DNA from: Candidatus Woesearchaeota archaeon
GTDB taxonomy: Archaea; Nanobdellota; Nanobdellia; Woesearchaeales; GW2011-AR4
Direction: 5' to 3'
Assembly (NCBI GenBank): GCA_016181305.1
Contig: JACOZN010000011.1
Coordinates: forward strand, 1-44,490
DNA length: 44,490 bases
The translations under genes were made by a program, and so were the position numbers. Shown piece after piece: positions 17,418 through 26,476 of this stretch. Numbering within the stretch: the stretch's first letter is position 1; the number at the start of each line of letters is the position of its first letter. The notes under the pieces are model-generated. The model saw nothing but the letters and a program-made list of their open reading frames with translations, searched no databases and had not been told where the DNA came from.

Positions 17418-17816
17418 TTATATGTATTGGCAGAAGTACAATACTGGTCCTCTTTTTACATTTAATTTCAATGTGCTATTTGGAGTGGCAATTAGTTTTC
17501 TACCTCTCGGTTTATATAAACCCATAACCCCATTAACCTCTGCTTCCAATGTCCCTTCAAGAATAGTTATAACCTCTGTGTAGCTGCTTGAGTTAAATTG
17601 TTTGCACGGTTCGTTAGAAACCATCCCATATGTAGGATTTTTTGGCTTTCCTTGGAATAAGTTCCAGCTTACTATTGGTAATCCAAATTCTCTATAATCA
17701 TTAGCGCTATCTGCAAATTCTCCATAAAAGAAACCTCGATATCTAGAATGTCTTTTTCTTAATTGGTTAACATTCGGCTTTGTAGTCCTAAAAAGCTCCA
17801 GTTCAAGTGTGTCCAT
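17418..17816 (-). CDS. Cupin-like protein (PpnP/DUF1255-like C-terminus)
   Basis: The 132-residue protein has a helical, basic N-terminus and a C-terminal beta domain reading YTEVITILEGTLEAEVNG ... PNSTLKLNVKRGPVLYFCQY. It resembles the end of the single-domain cupin PpnP (pyrimidine/purine nucleoside phosphorylase), where ERMEVISG..., NSxFxLKV and TAYLCxY are seen. Conservation is partial, so activity cannot be claimed. Codon use is more AT-rich than in neighbours and the gene sits alone in a noncoding island, which suggests transfer. A TATA-like TTTATATT lies just upstream. Confidence 0.6.
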   Translation of the reverse strand: MDTLELELFRTTKPNVNQLRKRHSRYRGFFYGEFADSANDYREFGLPIVSWNLFQGKPKNPTYGMVSNEPCKQFNSSSYTEVITILEGTLEAEVNGVMGLYKPRGRKLIATPNSTLKLNVKRGPVLYFCQYI

Positions 17817-17841
17817 TTTTCTGAAATTTCAATATAAAAAA

Positions 17842-17875
17842 CCCCAGCGAAGCATCTCGCGATACCCCGCTAGGG
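17842..17875 (-). promoter_or_regulatory. Stem-loop followed by T-tract upstream of the cupin-like gene
   Basis: CCCAGCG (17843-17849) pairs with CGCTAGGG (17868-17875, one bulged A). On the minus strand it is followed by TTTTTT and then the TATA-like TTTATATT, directly ahead of the cupin-like ORF. It looks like a terminator or attenuator. On the plus strand it is followed by AGAGGTGATATTG and a short ATG frame of 11 codons (17893-17928). Confidence 0.4.
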
Positions 17876-18025
17876 AAAAAGAGGTGATATTGATGAGATT
17901 CCTCAACGTATATGTTACTACTATATAATGTAACTAGTATATAAAGGTTTCGGTTTATTTACTATTTTAGAGTGGTATACCACTATTAAGATACCCTTAA
18001 ATATCTGGTTTTATTCTATCCAGTC

Positions 18026-18742
18026 ATGTCCCAAAAATCAAAGCCAAAGGAAGAGTTCAAGACATGGGGCGATGTTTTTGACCAGTTCACCCAGAGAACA
18101 GTCTACAAGCTAATCACTCAGGGGCATTTTGAAGGACTGGAAAGCCCGATTTCAATCGGCAAGGAAAGCAATGTTTTCTCAGCATTGAGGAAAGACGGCA
18201 CAAGAGTCATGGTGAAGATTTATCGCTTGGAGACCTGCGACTTCAACAGGATGTATGACTACATAAAAGATGATCCTAGATTCTTGAAACTGAAAAAGGG
18301 CAAAAGGAACATTATATTTACATGGGTCCAAAGGGAATACAGAAATCTGCTGAAGGCAAGAGAAGCAAATGTAAGCGTTCCAACGCCATTAACCTTTTCC
18401 AAACATGTCTTGGTGCTGGAGTTTATTGGCGATAATGATGTTATTGCGCCCAAGCTGAAAGATGAATTGCCCAAAAACCCAAAAGATTTCTTCAATAAAA
18501 TAATAAGCAACATGAAAAAACTCCACAAAGCAGGCTTGGTTCATGCCGATTTGTCAGCCTTCAACATACTGAATTACAATGAAATGCCGGTCTTCATAGA
18601 TTTTTCGCAGTGCACTACGCTGGAAAGCTCAAGAGCAGAATATTATCTGGAAAGGGACATAAGGAACATATGCAATTTTTTCAGGAAGATTGGGTTAAAT
18701 GTGGATGAAGCAAAGGCTAAAAAAGAAATCACAGGGAAATAA
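18026..18742 (+). CDS. rio1: RIO1-type serine/threonine protein kinase
   Basis: The 238-residue kinase has the RIO loop ISIGKESNVFSA, the ATP-contacting VMVKIYR, the catalytic HADLSAFNIL and the metal-binding VFIDFSQC. A short N-terminal tail (KSKPKEEFKTWGDVFDQ) precedes the fold. RIO1 acts in the final maturation of the small ribosomal subunit. A TATA-like CCCTTAAATATC (about 17992-18003) lies about 25 nt upstream, so the mRNA is probably leaderless. The next gene is a KH protein also linked to rRNA processing, as often in archaea. Confidence 0.95.
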   Translation: MSQKSKPKEEFKTWGDVFDQFTQRTVYKLITQGHFEGLESPISIGKESNVFSALRKDGTRVMVKIYRLETCDFNRMYDYIKDDPRFLKLKKGKRNIIFTWVQREYRNLLKAREANVSVPTPLTFSKHVLVLEFIGDNDVIAPKLKDELPKNPKDFFNKIISNMKKLHKAGLVHADLSAFNILNYNEMPVFIDFSQCTTLESSRAEYYLERDIRNICNFFRKIGLNVDEAKAKKEITGK

Positions 18743-18783
18743 AAATCCAAAACCTTAAAAATCATTTGCAATTTCAAACCAAA

Positions 18784-19329
18784 ATGGTTGAGTATTCTTA
18801 CGAATTGAAAGTTCCAAGAAACAGGGTTGCTGTCATTATAGGCAAGGAAGGCAGCGTGAAGAAGGAAATAGAGGAATCCACAAATACAAAGCTTAACATA
18901 GACTCAAAGGAATGCGACATATTTGTTTCGGGAGAAGACGCCCTTGGATTGTACACTGCAAGGGAAATAATAAAGGCGATTGGCAGGGGATTCAACCCTG
19001 ACGTTGCAAGGCTCCTTCTAAAGCCGGATTACATATTTGAGGTTGTGGACCTGAGCGAGTTTGCGGGCAAGTCAAAGGAAACCATGATAAGGCTTAAAGG
19101 CAGGGTAATAGGCAAGGAAGGCAAGTCCAGAAAGCTTATAGAGGAGCTTACAGAGTGCAGCATATCAGTTTTCGGGAAGACTATAAGCATCATAGGCATG
19201 CCGGAGCCTGCTTATGCTGCAAGGCGCGCCGTGGAATCCTTGCTGCGGGGCTCAACCCATGCAAATGTATATAAATGGCTCGAGAAAAGGAGAAGGGAGA
19301 TTAAAAGAAAGGCAATAATGGAGTTGTAA
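18784..19329 (+). CDS. KH-domain RNA-processing protein (Pno1/Dim2-like)
   Basis: I choose ATG 18784 ([20 protein letters not shown], 181 residues). Two KH domains carry the GxxG loops [13 protein letters not shown] and [17 protein letters not shown], with basic KRRREIKRK at the C-terminus. This is the archaeal Dim2/Pno1 pattern, a partner of RIO1 and Nob1 in 16S rRNA 3'-end maturation. A TATA-like CCTTAAAAATC (about 18752-18761) lies upstream. It ends 1 nt before top6B and is probably co-transcribed. Confidence 0.9.
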   Translation: MVEYSYELKVPRNRVAVIIGKEGSVKKEIEESTNTKLNIDSKECDIFVSGEDALGLYTAREIIKAIGRGFNPDVARLLLKPDYIFEVVDLSEFAGKSKETMIRLKGRVIGKEGKSRKLIEELTECSISVFGKTISIIGMPEPAYAARRAVESLLRGSTHANVYKWLEKRRREIKRKAIMEL

Positions 19330-19330
19330 C

Positions 19331-20995
19331 ATGGCAGACCAGCAGGCAAAAGCAGAGCAGAAAGAAACGCCAATAGCATATGAGCTTGCCAAAAGGCAGA
19401 AGGAAATCTCAGTAGCTGAATTTTTCACAAAAAACAGGCACTTGCTTGGGTTTGACAACAAGAGAAAAGCTCTTTTAATGGCAGTCAAGGAAGCTGTTGA
19501 CAACAGCCTGGATGCGTGCGAGGAGGCAAGAATTCTGCCCGAGATAAGTGTTGAAATCATAGAAATCGGGGAATTTAAGTACAAAGTGATTGTGGAGGAC
19601 AACGGCCCGGGAATTGTGAAAAAGCAGATCCCGAACATCTTCGCAAAGCTGCTTTACGGCAGCAAATTCCACACTTTGAAGCAGGCAAGAGGGCAGCAGG
19701 GCATTGGAATAAGCGCTGCCGTGCTGTATGCGCAATTGACAACAGGCAGGCATGCAAAAATAACCTCGAGAGTTTCCAAAAAAGAGCCTGCTCATTATTA
19801 CGAGCTGGGCATTGACACCCAGCAGAACAAGCCCACAATAGCAAAGGAAGAGACTGTCGAATGGGCAAAGGAGCATGGCACAAGGGTAGAGATTGACCTG
19901 GAAGCAGACTATATGAAAGGCTCCCAATCAGTTGATGAGTACCTGAAGCAGACTGCTGTTATCAACCCCCATGTCACAATCATATACCAGCCTCCAAAAG
20001 GCGAGCAGGTTATATTTGCAAGAGGCACGGATAATCTTCCCTCGCAGCCTCAGGAAATCAAGCCCCATCCTTACGGTATAGAGCTTGGCATGCTCATTGA
20101 TAAGCTGAGATGGACAGAATCAAGGACTTTGCAGAGCTTTCTGACTTCTGAGTTTTCAAGAGTAGGCCCGGGCACTGCAAAAGAAATCTGCCAGCATGCC
20201 GCAGTTTTGCCAAACACAAAGCCAGGCGAAGTGAGCAGGGATATGGCGGAAAAGCTCATACAGGGCATACAAAAAACAAAGATAATTGCTCCGCCGACAG
20301 ACTGCCTGAGCCCCATAGGGGAGGAGCTGCTGCAAAAAGGCCTGCGCAAGGAAATAAAGGCAGAGTTTTACTGCTCAACATCGAGGCCGCCATCTGTTTA
20401 CAGAGGCAACCCTTTCATCATAGAGGCTGGAATCGCTTACGGGGGGGAAATTCCAAAAGAGGAGAAAGCCAACATTTTGAGGTTTGCAAACAGGGTGCCC
20501 CTGCTTTACCAGGAAGGCGCATGCTCAATGACAAAATCAATAATGGAAAACAACTGGAAGGCATATGGACTGCAGCAGTCAGGCGACTCAATTCCTTTCG
20601 GGCCTGTTGTAATAGTTGTGCATATGTCATCTGTGTGGGTGCCGTTCACTTCCGAGTCAAAGGAGGCAATAGCCCATTACGCTGAAATCATAAAGGAAAT
20701 CAAGCTTGCCCTGCAGGAATGCGGAAGGCAGCTCGGCACTTACGTAAGGAAGAAAACAAGGATAAGCCAGCAGATTGAAAGGGCCAACATGTTTGAGAAG
20801 TACATTCCGGAAGTTGCAGAGTCATTGTCAGTCTTGTCCAGCGAGAAAAAGGAGAAAATACTACAGGCGCTGCAGAAAATGCTTGTAAAGCCTGAAATCA
20901 AGAGAGAGATTACTGAAGAGGGGGATGCTGACGACAAATTGTACAGGATGGACTTCAAGAAGGAAAATGAAAAAGCAAGAGAAGAAGCCGGTTAA
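19331..20995 (+). CDS. top6B: DNA topoisomerase VI subunit B
   Basis: The 554-residue subunit has the GHKL ATPase site: [21 protein letters not shown] and [16 protein letters not shown] helix-two-turn-helix region and the transducer domain follow; the transducer lysine lies near [13 protein letters not shown]. It forms the A2B2 type IIB topoisomerase that passes one duplex through another. The 3' end overlaps top6A by 29 nt in another frame. Length is normal. Confidence 0.96.
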   Translation: MADQQAKAEQKETPIAYELAKRQKEISVAEFFTKNRHLLGFDNKRKALLMAVKEAVDNSLDACEEARILPEISVEIIEIGEFKYKVIVEDNGPGIVKKQIPNIFAKLLYGSKFHTLKQARGQQGIGISAAVLYAQLTTGRHAKITSRVSKKEPAHYYELGIDTQQNKPTIAKEETVEWAKEHGTRVEIDLEADYMKGSQSVDEYLKQTAVINPHVTIIYQPPKGEQVIFARGTDNLPSQPQEIKPHPYGIELGMLIDKLRWTESRTLQSFLTSEFSRVGPGTAKEICQHAAVLPNTKPGEVSRDMAEKLIQGIQKTKIIAPPTDCLSPIGEELLQKGLRKEIKAEFYCSTSRPPSVYRGNPFIIEAGIAYGGEIPKEEKANILRFANRVPLLYQEGACSMTKSIMENNWKAYGLQQSGDSIPFGPVVIVVHMSSVWVPFTSESKEAIAHYAEIIKEIKLALQECGRQLGTYVRKKTRISQQIERANMFEKYIPEVAESLSVLSSEKKEKILQALQKMLVKPEIKREITEEGDADDKLYRMDFKKENEKAREEAG

Positions 20996-22055
20996 GGAAC
21001 TGGAAAGCTTTGGAAAGAAGCTTGTCGTGGACATCGAGAAAGGCAGAAATCCAACCATTGAGTTTTCCCTGAGAAGCCTGTCCAATGTGGTGTTTGACGA
21101 GAAGTCAAAGACTCTTGGCTTGGGGGGCAAAACCCAGCAAAGAACCTTTTTCAATGTTGGGCATGCAAAGAAGTTTTTGCAGACTCTTGAAGTGGCAAAG
21201 GTAAGCAAGAATCTTCTTGATGTCGGAAAGCATGCAAGCCTGAGGGACGTATTTTACATGGCAAAGCGCACATTGCCGAGCTCGAACATAAACATTGTTG
21301 ATGACCAAAGCGAAAGCGACAATGCAATAGAGGACCTGGAGCTCATAACAGACTGCTCAAGGGAGCAGCTGAACATTAATGCCAACAAGATGGGCAGCGT
21401 TGCAGGCAATGTTGTAATCGAGGATTCTGGCGACTCAATAAACTGGGCAAAGCTTGGCTCAGGCGGCTGGAGCATTCCTTCAAATGTCGAGAACATTGAG
21501 TTTAAGAGCGTCAAGGCAAAATATGTAATTTACATGGAAAAACAGGCAGTGTGGGAAAGGCTGCATGAAGACAAGTTCTGGGAAAAGCAGAACTGCATAA
21601 TTGTAACATCGCAGGGGCAGACAACAAGGGGCATAAGAAGGCTTCTTCAGGTGCTGAATGATGAGCACGACCTGCCAATTTACGTGCTTGCAGACTTTGA
21701 TCCATGGGGATTTTATATCTATTCCGTTTTGAAGTTTGGCTCAATCAACCTTGCCCATATGTCAGGCACAATGACTTTGCAGAATGCAAGGTTTCTGGGC
21801 ATCACGGCAGACGATGCCACGAATTATGACCTGAAAAAGCACTTCATCAAGTTCAAGGATGTTGACTTTACAAGGCTGAAGCAGATAGCAGACTACGACT
21901 GGTTCAAGAAGAACAAGGCTTGGCAGCGCCAGTTCAAGATGATGAAAGACTTTGGCGCAAAGCTGGAAATTCAGGCTTTAAGCTCAAAAGGCATAACATT
22001 TATATCTGAAAAGTACTTGCCCGAGAAGATAAAGAAAGGTGAGTTCCTTGACTGA
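20967..22055 (+). CDS. top6A: DNA topoisomerase VI subunit A
   Basis: The ATG at 20967 ([17 protein letters not shown], 362 residues) lies within the end of top6B and is the only well-placed start in frame. The catalytic tyrosine is in [11 protein letters not shown], and the TOPRIM metal residues are in [14 protein letters not shown] and [15 protein letters not shown]. It is the Spo11-homologous DNA-cleaving subunit. A short Cys-rich gene starts at its 3' end. Confidence 0.96.
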   Translation: MKKQEKKPVKELESFGKKLVVDIEKGRNPTIEFSLRSLSNVVFDEKSKTLGLGGKTQQRTFFNVGHAKKFLQTLEVAKVSKNLLDVGKHASLRDVFYMAKRTLPSSNINIVDDQSESDNAIEDLELITDCSREQLNINANKMGSVAGNVVIEDSGDSINWAKLGSGGWSIPSNVENIEFKSVKAKYVIYMEKQAVWERLHEDKFWEKQNCIIVTSQGQTTRGIRRLLQVLNDEHDLPIYVLADFDPWGFYIYSVLKFGSINLAHMSGTMTLQNARFLGITADDATNYDLKKHFIKFKDVDFTRLKQIADYDWFKKNKAWQRQFKMMKDFGAKLEIQALSSKGITFISEKYLPEKIKKGEFLD

Positions 22056-22212
22056 CATGCCTCAGCAAAAAGAAAAGAAAAGCGATGCGCCGCCTTCATG
22101 TGTGGGATGCGTCCGCTGGGAAAAGTTCGGGAAGAACTGCTACTATTACTGGGAGGGCAAGAAGCACTGCACGATGTGGGTTGGCTCGTGGGACGATGCT
22201 TTGTCGCAATAA
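22048..22212 (+). CDS. Small Cys-rich protein
   Basis: A 50-odd-residue frame (MPQQKEKKSDAPPSCVGCVR from ATG 22057, or four codons longer from TTG 22048) contains CVGC, then NCYYYW and HCTMWVGSWDDAL, four Cys and one His. TTG 22048 has AAAGGTGAG 4-5 nt upstream and overlaps the top6A stop, so it may be the real start. It looks like a small metal-binding protein; the function is unknown. It was missed in longer-ORF listings because of its length. Confidence 0.6.
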   Translation: MTDMPQQKEKKSDAPPSCVGCVRWEKFGKNCYYYWEGKKHCTMWVGSWDDALSQ

Positions 22213-22243
22213 ACTATTTAAATGATGGAATATCCATTTTCTT

Positions 22244-23194
22244 ATGCCTTACACGGTTAGTCTGGAAAAATGCAGTTCTTACAGCCAAAGCGAGGTTGAC
22301 AAGGCAGCCGGCAGACTCATATCCAATTTGGGCGGCATCTCAAGATTCATAAAAAAAGGGCAGAAAGTTCTCCTGAAGCCTAATGTTGTAAGAGGGGCGT
22401 CTCCGGAAGAAGGCATGACTACGCACCCTGCTGTCATCGAGGCTGTTGTAAAAATCCTTAAGGAAAACAGGTGTGAAATCCTTGTCGGCGACAGCCCGTT
22501 TTCAGACGACACTATGGGGGCGATGAAGGCATGCGGGATTTATGATGCCTGCAGAAGGCATAATGCTGAAATTGCAGCATTCGACAAAAAAATAAACGTA
22601 AAAAACGACCGTGGATTAGTTGTCAAGGAATTCCCGTTAACTCATTACTTTGATGAGGTTGATGCTGTCATTAACATGCCAAAATTAAAGACGCATTGCC
22701 AGCTTTACTTTACAGGCGCTGTCAAGAACCTATACAGCATGATGCCGGGCCCGAGAAGGGGGTTTTACCATCTGAAATACTCCAACATGGAGTACTTTGC
22801 CAACATGCTGCTTGACTTGTACGCTTTGCTGAAAGAAAAGGTCGTTTTAAATCTCATTGATGGCGTTTACGGCATGGAAGGCAACGGCCCCTGCAACGGC
22901 TCAGCAAAATTTGCAGGCATTCTTGCTGCATCAAGCGATGCAAACGCGCTGGATTTTGTGTCGTGCAGTTTAATTGGCTTGGACGCCAACAATCTTCCGA
23001 CTTTGCATTACGCAAGAAAGAGAAAAGATTACCTGTTTGACGAAAAAAACGTTAAGATTACAGGAGAAGGCATTAAAAATATTAAAATAGAGCCTTTTCA
23101 AGAGGCTGAGTACAGTACTTTGAACATGATGCCCGAGTTTGTGAACAGCTTCAAGGACTACATAATGAGGCACAAGGAAGAGCTTGTTTATTGA
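22244..23194 (+). CDS. DUF362 domain-containing protein
   Basis: The 316-residue protein shows the DUF362 pattern: QKVLLKPNVVRGASPEEGMTTHP near 45, VGDSP, INMPKLKTH and TGAVKNLYSMMPG. No ferredoxin-type 4Cys cluster is fused, unlike many relatives. Members are linked to metal or redox cofactor biology, without an assigned reaction here. A TATA-like AACTATTTAAATG (about 22211-22222) lies about 25 nt upstream. It ends just before tRNA-Arg. Confidence 0.85.
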   Translation: MPYTVSLEKCSSYSQSEVDKAAGRLISNLGGISRFIKKGQKVLLKPNVVRGASPEEGMTTHPAVIEAVVKILKENRCEILVGDSPFSDDTMGAMKACGIYDACRRHNAEIAAFDKKINVKNDRGLVVKEFPLTHYFDEVDAVINMPKLKTHCQLYFTGAVKNLYSMMPGPRRGFYHLKYSNMEYFANMLLDLYALLKEKVVLNLIDGVYGMEGNGPCNGSAKFAGILAASSDANALDFVSCSLIGLDANNLPTLHYARKRKDYLFDEKNVKITGEGIKNIKIEPFQEAEYSTLNMMPEFVNSFKDYIMRHKEELVY

Positions 23195-23233
23195 CAACTT
23201 TTATAAATAATTGATTTAATTCTGCATCTTTAC

Positions 23234-23383
23234 GGGCTAGTAGCTCAGCTTGGAGAGTAATCAGATTGTGTTACTCGCGCAAATAGAGCGCCTGCCTTCT
23301 ATTCCAGACCATGGGTTTGCTCCTTTGCACCCTTCGGTTTTGAAGCAAGCAGGAGGTCGGGGGTTCGAATCCTCCCTGGCCCG
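23234..23383 (+). tRNA. tRNA-Arg(UCU) with two introns
   Basis: The acceptor GGGCTAG/CTGGCCC has discriminator G. The anticodon-loop intron of 46 nt (23302-23347) fits a canonical bulge-helix-bulge: CTTC (23296-23299)/GAAG (23342-23345) with bulges TAT and CAA. Removal gives loop CTTCTAA, anticodon UCU at the usual 37/38 site. The D-loop holds a second insertion of about 29 nt (about 23255-23283) with its own 6-bp stem GAGTAA/TTACTC. Removal yields the D-arm GCTC-AGCTTGGATA-GAGC. The exact D-loop junctions are uncertain by one base. The spliced tRNA is 75 nt. Confidence 0.92.
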
Positions 23384-23408
23384 TATTTTCATTATCTGCA
23401 ATAGTTCC

Positions 23409-23540
23409 GCGTAATCGTAGATTACGCATTGACTTGAAAATATAGATTTTCAAGTTCCCAAAAATCCATGGATTTTTTAGGACATGGTTTTCCAGTGACT
23501 TGCGAGTGAGCTCGTTGCGAACTCGCTCACATTCGACTGC
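23409..23540. repeat. Array of four successive hairpins ending in a T-run
   Basis: Four inverted repeats in 130 bp follow tRNA-Arg: GCGTAATC/GATTACGC (23409-23427, 3-nt loop), ACTTGAAAAT/ATTTTCAAGT (23432-23455, 4-nt loop), the perfect 18-bp palindrome AAAAATCCATGGATTTTT (23460-23477), and GCGAGT/ACTCGC (23502-23526). The last is followed by GACTGCTTTTTT. No protein frame is convincing, and the long minus-strand frame here is a shadow. It could be a terminator cluster or a short structured RNA. Confidence 0.55.
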
Positions 23541-23623
23541 TTTTTTCAAAAGGTTGTTCTGAATCGCAAAGTTTTTAAACCCTTAATTTAAGAGTATAAA
23601 AATAACCTAAAGGAGGTGCAATA

Positions 23624-23848
23624 ATGGATTCAACATGCCATGACGGCGCATGCGGCAAGTGCTGGGCGGCAAAATACATTCTTTTTGGTATAGTGCTGTT
23701 TGTAGCAAGCTGGTATGCAAAGTCGCAAGGTGATGTGTATATAATATGGTACACCTTGGCTGGATTGCTGGTGCTGAAAGGCATAGTCAAGATGGCAAAG
23801 CCTGTGTGCCCGCATTGCGAAGAGCCTGCCAGGAAGAGCAAGAAATAA
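23624..23848 (+). CDS. Small membrane protein with Cys-rich ends
   Basis: The 74-residue product has CHDGACGKC near the N-terminus, two hydrophobic segments (YILFGIVLFVASWYA and VYIIWYTLAGLLVLKGIV) and CPHCEE at the C-terminus. It has a very strong ribosome-binding site AAAGGAGGTG 7 nt before ATG, unlike its leaderless neighbours. A small zinc-coordinating membrane protein is likely; the family is not identified. Confidence 0.7.
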   Translation: MDSTCHDGACGKCWAAKYILFGIVLFVASWYAKSQGDVYIIWYTLAGLLVLKGIVKMAKPVCPHCEEPARKSKK

Positions 23849-23898
23849 AGCTCTGCTTTAATTAAATTTTTATAGCCTAGATTTTTCTATGCTTATCT

Positions 23899-24642
23899 AT
23901 GGCTGTCATTAAAAAAGTACTGATTACAATGCAGGGCAGGAAATTCTATGCGAAAAGCCTTGAGGAGGATTTGCACACCCAATACGGCTTTATAAGAAAA
24001 GAAGAGCTGAAAGAAGCAAAAGAAGGCAGCCTGCTCAAGTCCAACACAGGCAGGGAGTTCTATGTTTTTAACCCGCATTTCATTGACGAGTACAGGAAGA
24101 TAAAAAGGGATGCCCAGATAGTACCCTTGAAGGACATAGGGCTGATAATTGCCGAAACAGGCATCAACAAAAAAAGCAAAGTTTTGGATGCCGGCTCAGG
24201 CTCAGGCGCTTTGGCGTGCTTTCTCGCAGCCATAGCAAAGGAAGTCGTAACCTATGAAATCAGGGACGATTTCATTGAAATTGTGAAGCAGAACATTGAC
24301 TTCCTGCAGTTAAAAAACATAAAAATAAGGAAAAAAGATATCTACAATGAAATTGGTGACAAAGGCTTTGATGTTGTTATTCTGGACCTCCCAGAGCCAT
24401 GGAAAGCTATTGAAAGCTGCTCAAAAGCATTGAAGCCCGGCGGGTTTATTGTGTCTTACAGCCCTTCTGTGCCTCAAGTGGCTGATTTTGTGAATGCTTT
24501 GAGGAAGAATGAAAATTTTGTGTATCTTAAGACGGCTGAGATAACTGAAAGGGAATGGGAAGTTGAGGAAAGAAAAGTCCGCCCTAAAAGCCAGGGCTTG
24601 GGGCATTCTGGGTTCCTGAGCTTTGGGAGGAAAGTGGCATAA
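23899..24642 (+). CDS. trmI: tRNA (adenine-N1)-methyltransferase TrmI-type
   Basis: The 247-residue protein shows VLDAGSGSGALACFLA (motif I), VVTYEIRDDFIEI (motif II), VVILDLPEPWKAIESC (catalytic-type region) and LKPGGFIVSYSPSVPQV. These are the TrmI features for N1-methylation of A57/A58 in the tRNA T-loop. A TATA-like AATTTTTATAGC lies about 25 nt upstream. Its stop is 1 nt before the MBL hydrolase gene. Activity on A57 versus A58 cannot be read from sequence alone. Confidence 0.86.
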   Translation: MAVIKKVLITMQGRKFYAKSLEEDLHTQYGFIRKEELKEAKEGSLLKSNTGREFYVFNPHFIDEYRKIKRDAQIVPLKDIGLIIAETGINKKSKVLDAGSGSGALACFLAAIAKEVVTYEIRDDFIEIVKQNIDFLQLKNIKIRKKDIYNEIGDKGFDVVILDLPEPWKAIESCSKALKPGGFIVSYSPSVPQVADFVNALRKNENFVYLKTAEITEREWEVEERKVRPKSQGLGHSGFLSFGRKVA

Positions 24643-24643
24643 A

Positions 24644-25285
24644 ATGTTCTTCAGGCAAGTCCATGTCGGCCCGATGCAGAACTTCAGCTATATCATAGGG
24701 GATAAAAATAGCAAGGAAGCTGTTGTTGTTGACGCAGGCTGGGAAGCAGATAAACTGATTGAAATTGCAAAGAAAGAAAATTTACAAATCAAAAAAATAA
24801 TATTAACACATTCCCATTACGACCACATTCAAAAAGTGGATGAGCTGGCATCAAAGACAAATGCAGAAGTTTATTTTCATGAGGATGACTACAATGAAAT
24901 CAAAAGTATAATAAAAAACCCGAATATAAAAATTCATAAATTAAAAAATAATGATGAAATTTATGTTGGAAAAATAAAAATCAAGGTTATCCATACGCCC
25001 GGGCATACCCCGGGAGCAATCTGCCTTCTTGCAGGGAATAAATTAATCACAGGCGACACCTTGTTTGTGAATGCGATAGGAAGGACTGACTTGGCAGGCG
25101 GTGACTCATTGAAATTGTTTGAGAGTTTGCAAAAATTGAAGAAATTAGATGACAAAATTGAAGTTTACCCTGGGCATGACTATGGTGACATTCCATTCTC
25201 AACAATCGGCGGGGAGAAAAAGGCAAATCCTTATTTTAAATGTGAAAGCAAAGAGCAGTTTTTGAGTTTGCTTGGGGTGTTTTGA
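24644..25285 (+). CDS. MBL-fold hydrolase (glyoxalase II-like)
   Basis: The ATG at 24644 (MFFRQVHVGPMQNFSYIIG, 213 residues) follows the trmI stop by 1 nt. Metal ligands are in THSHYDH, HTPGHTPG, GDTLF and YPGHDYG. The GRTDLAGGD motif matches hydroxyacylglutathione-hydrolase-like enzymes. The substrate is uncertain, because glutathione is not expected in this archaeon. It overlaps the next small gene at TTGA. Confidence 0.87.
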   Translation: MFFRQVHVGPMQNFSYIIGDKNSKEAVVVDAGWEADKLIEIAKKENLQIKKIILTHSHYDHIQKVDELASKTNAEVYFHEDDYNEIKSIIKNPNIKIHKLKNNDEIYVGKIKIKVIHTPGHTPGAICLLAGNKLITGDTLFVNAIGRTDLAGGDSLKLFESLQKLKKLDDKIEVYPGHDYGDIPFSTIGGEKKANPYFKCESKEQFLSLLGVF

Positions 25286-25524
25286 ATAAAGTGAAAAATA
25301 AAATAACAAAAAATAATAAAATTAGAAAAAATATTGGACTTGGAATATTGCTAGGTTTAATTTTTGGACTTTTTGGATTTATCGGAAGCTATAGTGCTAA
25401 TTTTTTATGGTGGTATCAACAGAAATATGAACAAACTTTAATTTTAAGCGGTATTGTTGCTTTGATTTTACTTTTTGGAATAGCTCTTCTATTTTTTTAT
25501 TTAGGAAAAAAATGGTCAGAATAA
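25282..25524 (+). CDS. Small two-helix membrane protein
   Basis: The 80-residue product (TTG start 25282, overlapping the MBL stop; GTG 25291 is an alternative) is AT-rich with a basic N-terminus (KVKNKITKNNKIRKN). Two hydrophobic helices follow (LGILLGLIFGLFGFIGSY and LSGIVALILLFGIALLFFYL). No family is recognised. Base composition is more AT-rich than that of the preceding gene. Confidence 0.55.
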   Translation: MNKVKNKITKNNKIRKNIGLGILLGLIFGLFGFIGSYSANFLWWYQQKYEQTLILSGIVALILLFGIALLFFYLGKKWSE

Positions 25525-25534
25525 AATAATTCAT

Positions 25535-26002
25535 TCAAAAAAACATGCTATAAACATACTCATCCTTATCCTTGTAATAATGCTCTTTCAAAGTCGTCTC
25601 GTGCCTGAATCCAAGCTTTTCATAGAACCTGTGAGCCCTTGTGTTGTCTGCACGGGTTAATAAATATAATTTCCTCAATTTTGACCTGTTTTTCCTGTAA
25701 AATGATTTTGCATCTTTAATCAATGCCTGAAATAACTTATGTGCAACTCCTTTTCCCCTGTATTCCGGCAAAACCGCAATCCTGTCCAATTCGCACAATT
25801 GGTGCTTTGGCAAGCCGTGCACCAGCCACGTCACAATTCCAATTAATTTCCCTTTGTCTTCTGCAACAATATAATGGTGCTGTTTTTTGGTTTCATTTTT
25901 GAATACACTAATGCCTTCATTTAAATCTTTAATATTATAACCCTGAACTAAAACATTTGCAATTCCTTTTGCGTCTTTGCCTGTTGCTTTTCTTATTTTC
26001 AT
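25535..26002 (-). CDS. GNAT-family N-acetyltransferase
   Basis: The 155-residue protein has the acetyl-CoA binding motif A, VLPEYRGKGVAHKLFQALIKDA, and the C-terminal DNTRAHRFYEKLGFRHETTLKEHYYKD. This fits a GNAT acetyltransferase; the acceptor is unknown. Its start lies 1 nt after the stop of the ICMT-like gene, so the two are co-transcribed. Confidence 0.87.
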   Translation of the reverse strand: MKIRKATGKDAKGIANVLVQGYNIKDLNEGISVFKNETKKQHHYIVAEDKGKLIGIVTWLVHGLPKHQLCELDRIAVLPEYRGKGVAHKLFQALIKDAKSFYRKNRSKLRKLYLLTRADNTRAHRFYEKLGFRHETTLKEHYYKDKDEYVYSMFF

Positions 26003-26003
26003 C

Positions 26004-26444
26004 TTAAACCCATCTTCTCACTTTTTTCTTGTAATCCAAGTATTTTTTTCCGAAAATGCTTTCCATAAGCTTTTCCTCTCTTGGGGCAAAATAGTAGTTC
26101 ATTATAAGGAAAAATATCAAAGGCGACAAAAATGACAGCAGATTCCCGATGTAAACGGAAATTCCGAGCAACCCGATTGTCACTCCCAGATACATAGGGT
26201 TTCTTGTGAATTTGTATGTCCCTTCTGCAACCATGAAAGTTGGCTTTTGCCCGGGTATGATTGGAGTTTTGTTTTTCTTGAAGAAATAGAAAGACGAGAA
26301 AGTTATTGACAGCCCAAATATAAAAAATAAAATTCCAACATATCTGTAATTGCCAGCTATAAACCTGAATTTGGGAAAAAGATAGTCAGCCAGCCACGAC
26401 AAAAACAAAAGAGTAAATGCAATGTACGGAGGTTTTATCATCAT
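26004..26444 (-). CDS. Isoprenylcysteine methyltransferase-like membrane protein
   Basis: I favour the ATG at 26444 (MMIKPPYIAF, 146 residues). A TATA-like GGTTTATAATATC (26467-26477) lies within the glmS 3' end, and the 26459 ATG would sit only about 10 nt from it. The protein has four hydrophobic segments and the SAM-binding signature YKFTRNPMYLGVTIG followed by YFAPREEKLMESIFGKKYLDY. This is the ICMT/PEMT-like NNR/E pattern. Substrate unknown; a membrane thiol or lipid is likely. Confidence 0.82.
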   Translation of the reverse strand: MMIKPPYIAFTLLFLSWLADYLFPKFRFIAGNYRYVGILFFIFGLSITFSSFYFFKKNKTPIIPGQKPTFMVAEGTYKFTRNPMYLGVTIGLLGISVYIGNLLSFLSPLIFFLIMNYYFAPREEKLMESIFGKKYLDYKKKVRRWV

Positions 26445-26476
26445 TTTGTTGGTATGCATAAAAGATATTATAAACC

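Noticed and set aside
23234-23383. tRNA-Ala(UGC) reading of the same tRNA
   Set aside because: It needs splicing between positions 34 and 35 and a discriminator A. The BHB at 37/38, the G discriminator and loop CTTCTAA favour Arg(UCU).
23271-23549. Minus-strand 92-codon frame over tRNA-Arg with GFEPPTSC
   Set aside because: This is the well-known spurious frame opposite tRNA T-arms; it covers the tRNA and hairpins and has no support as a gene.
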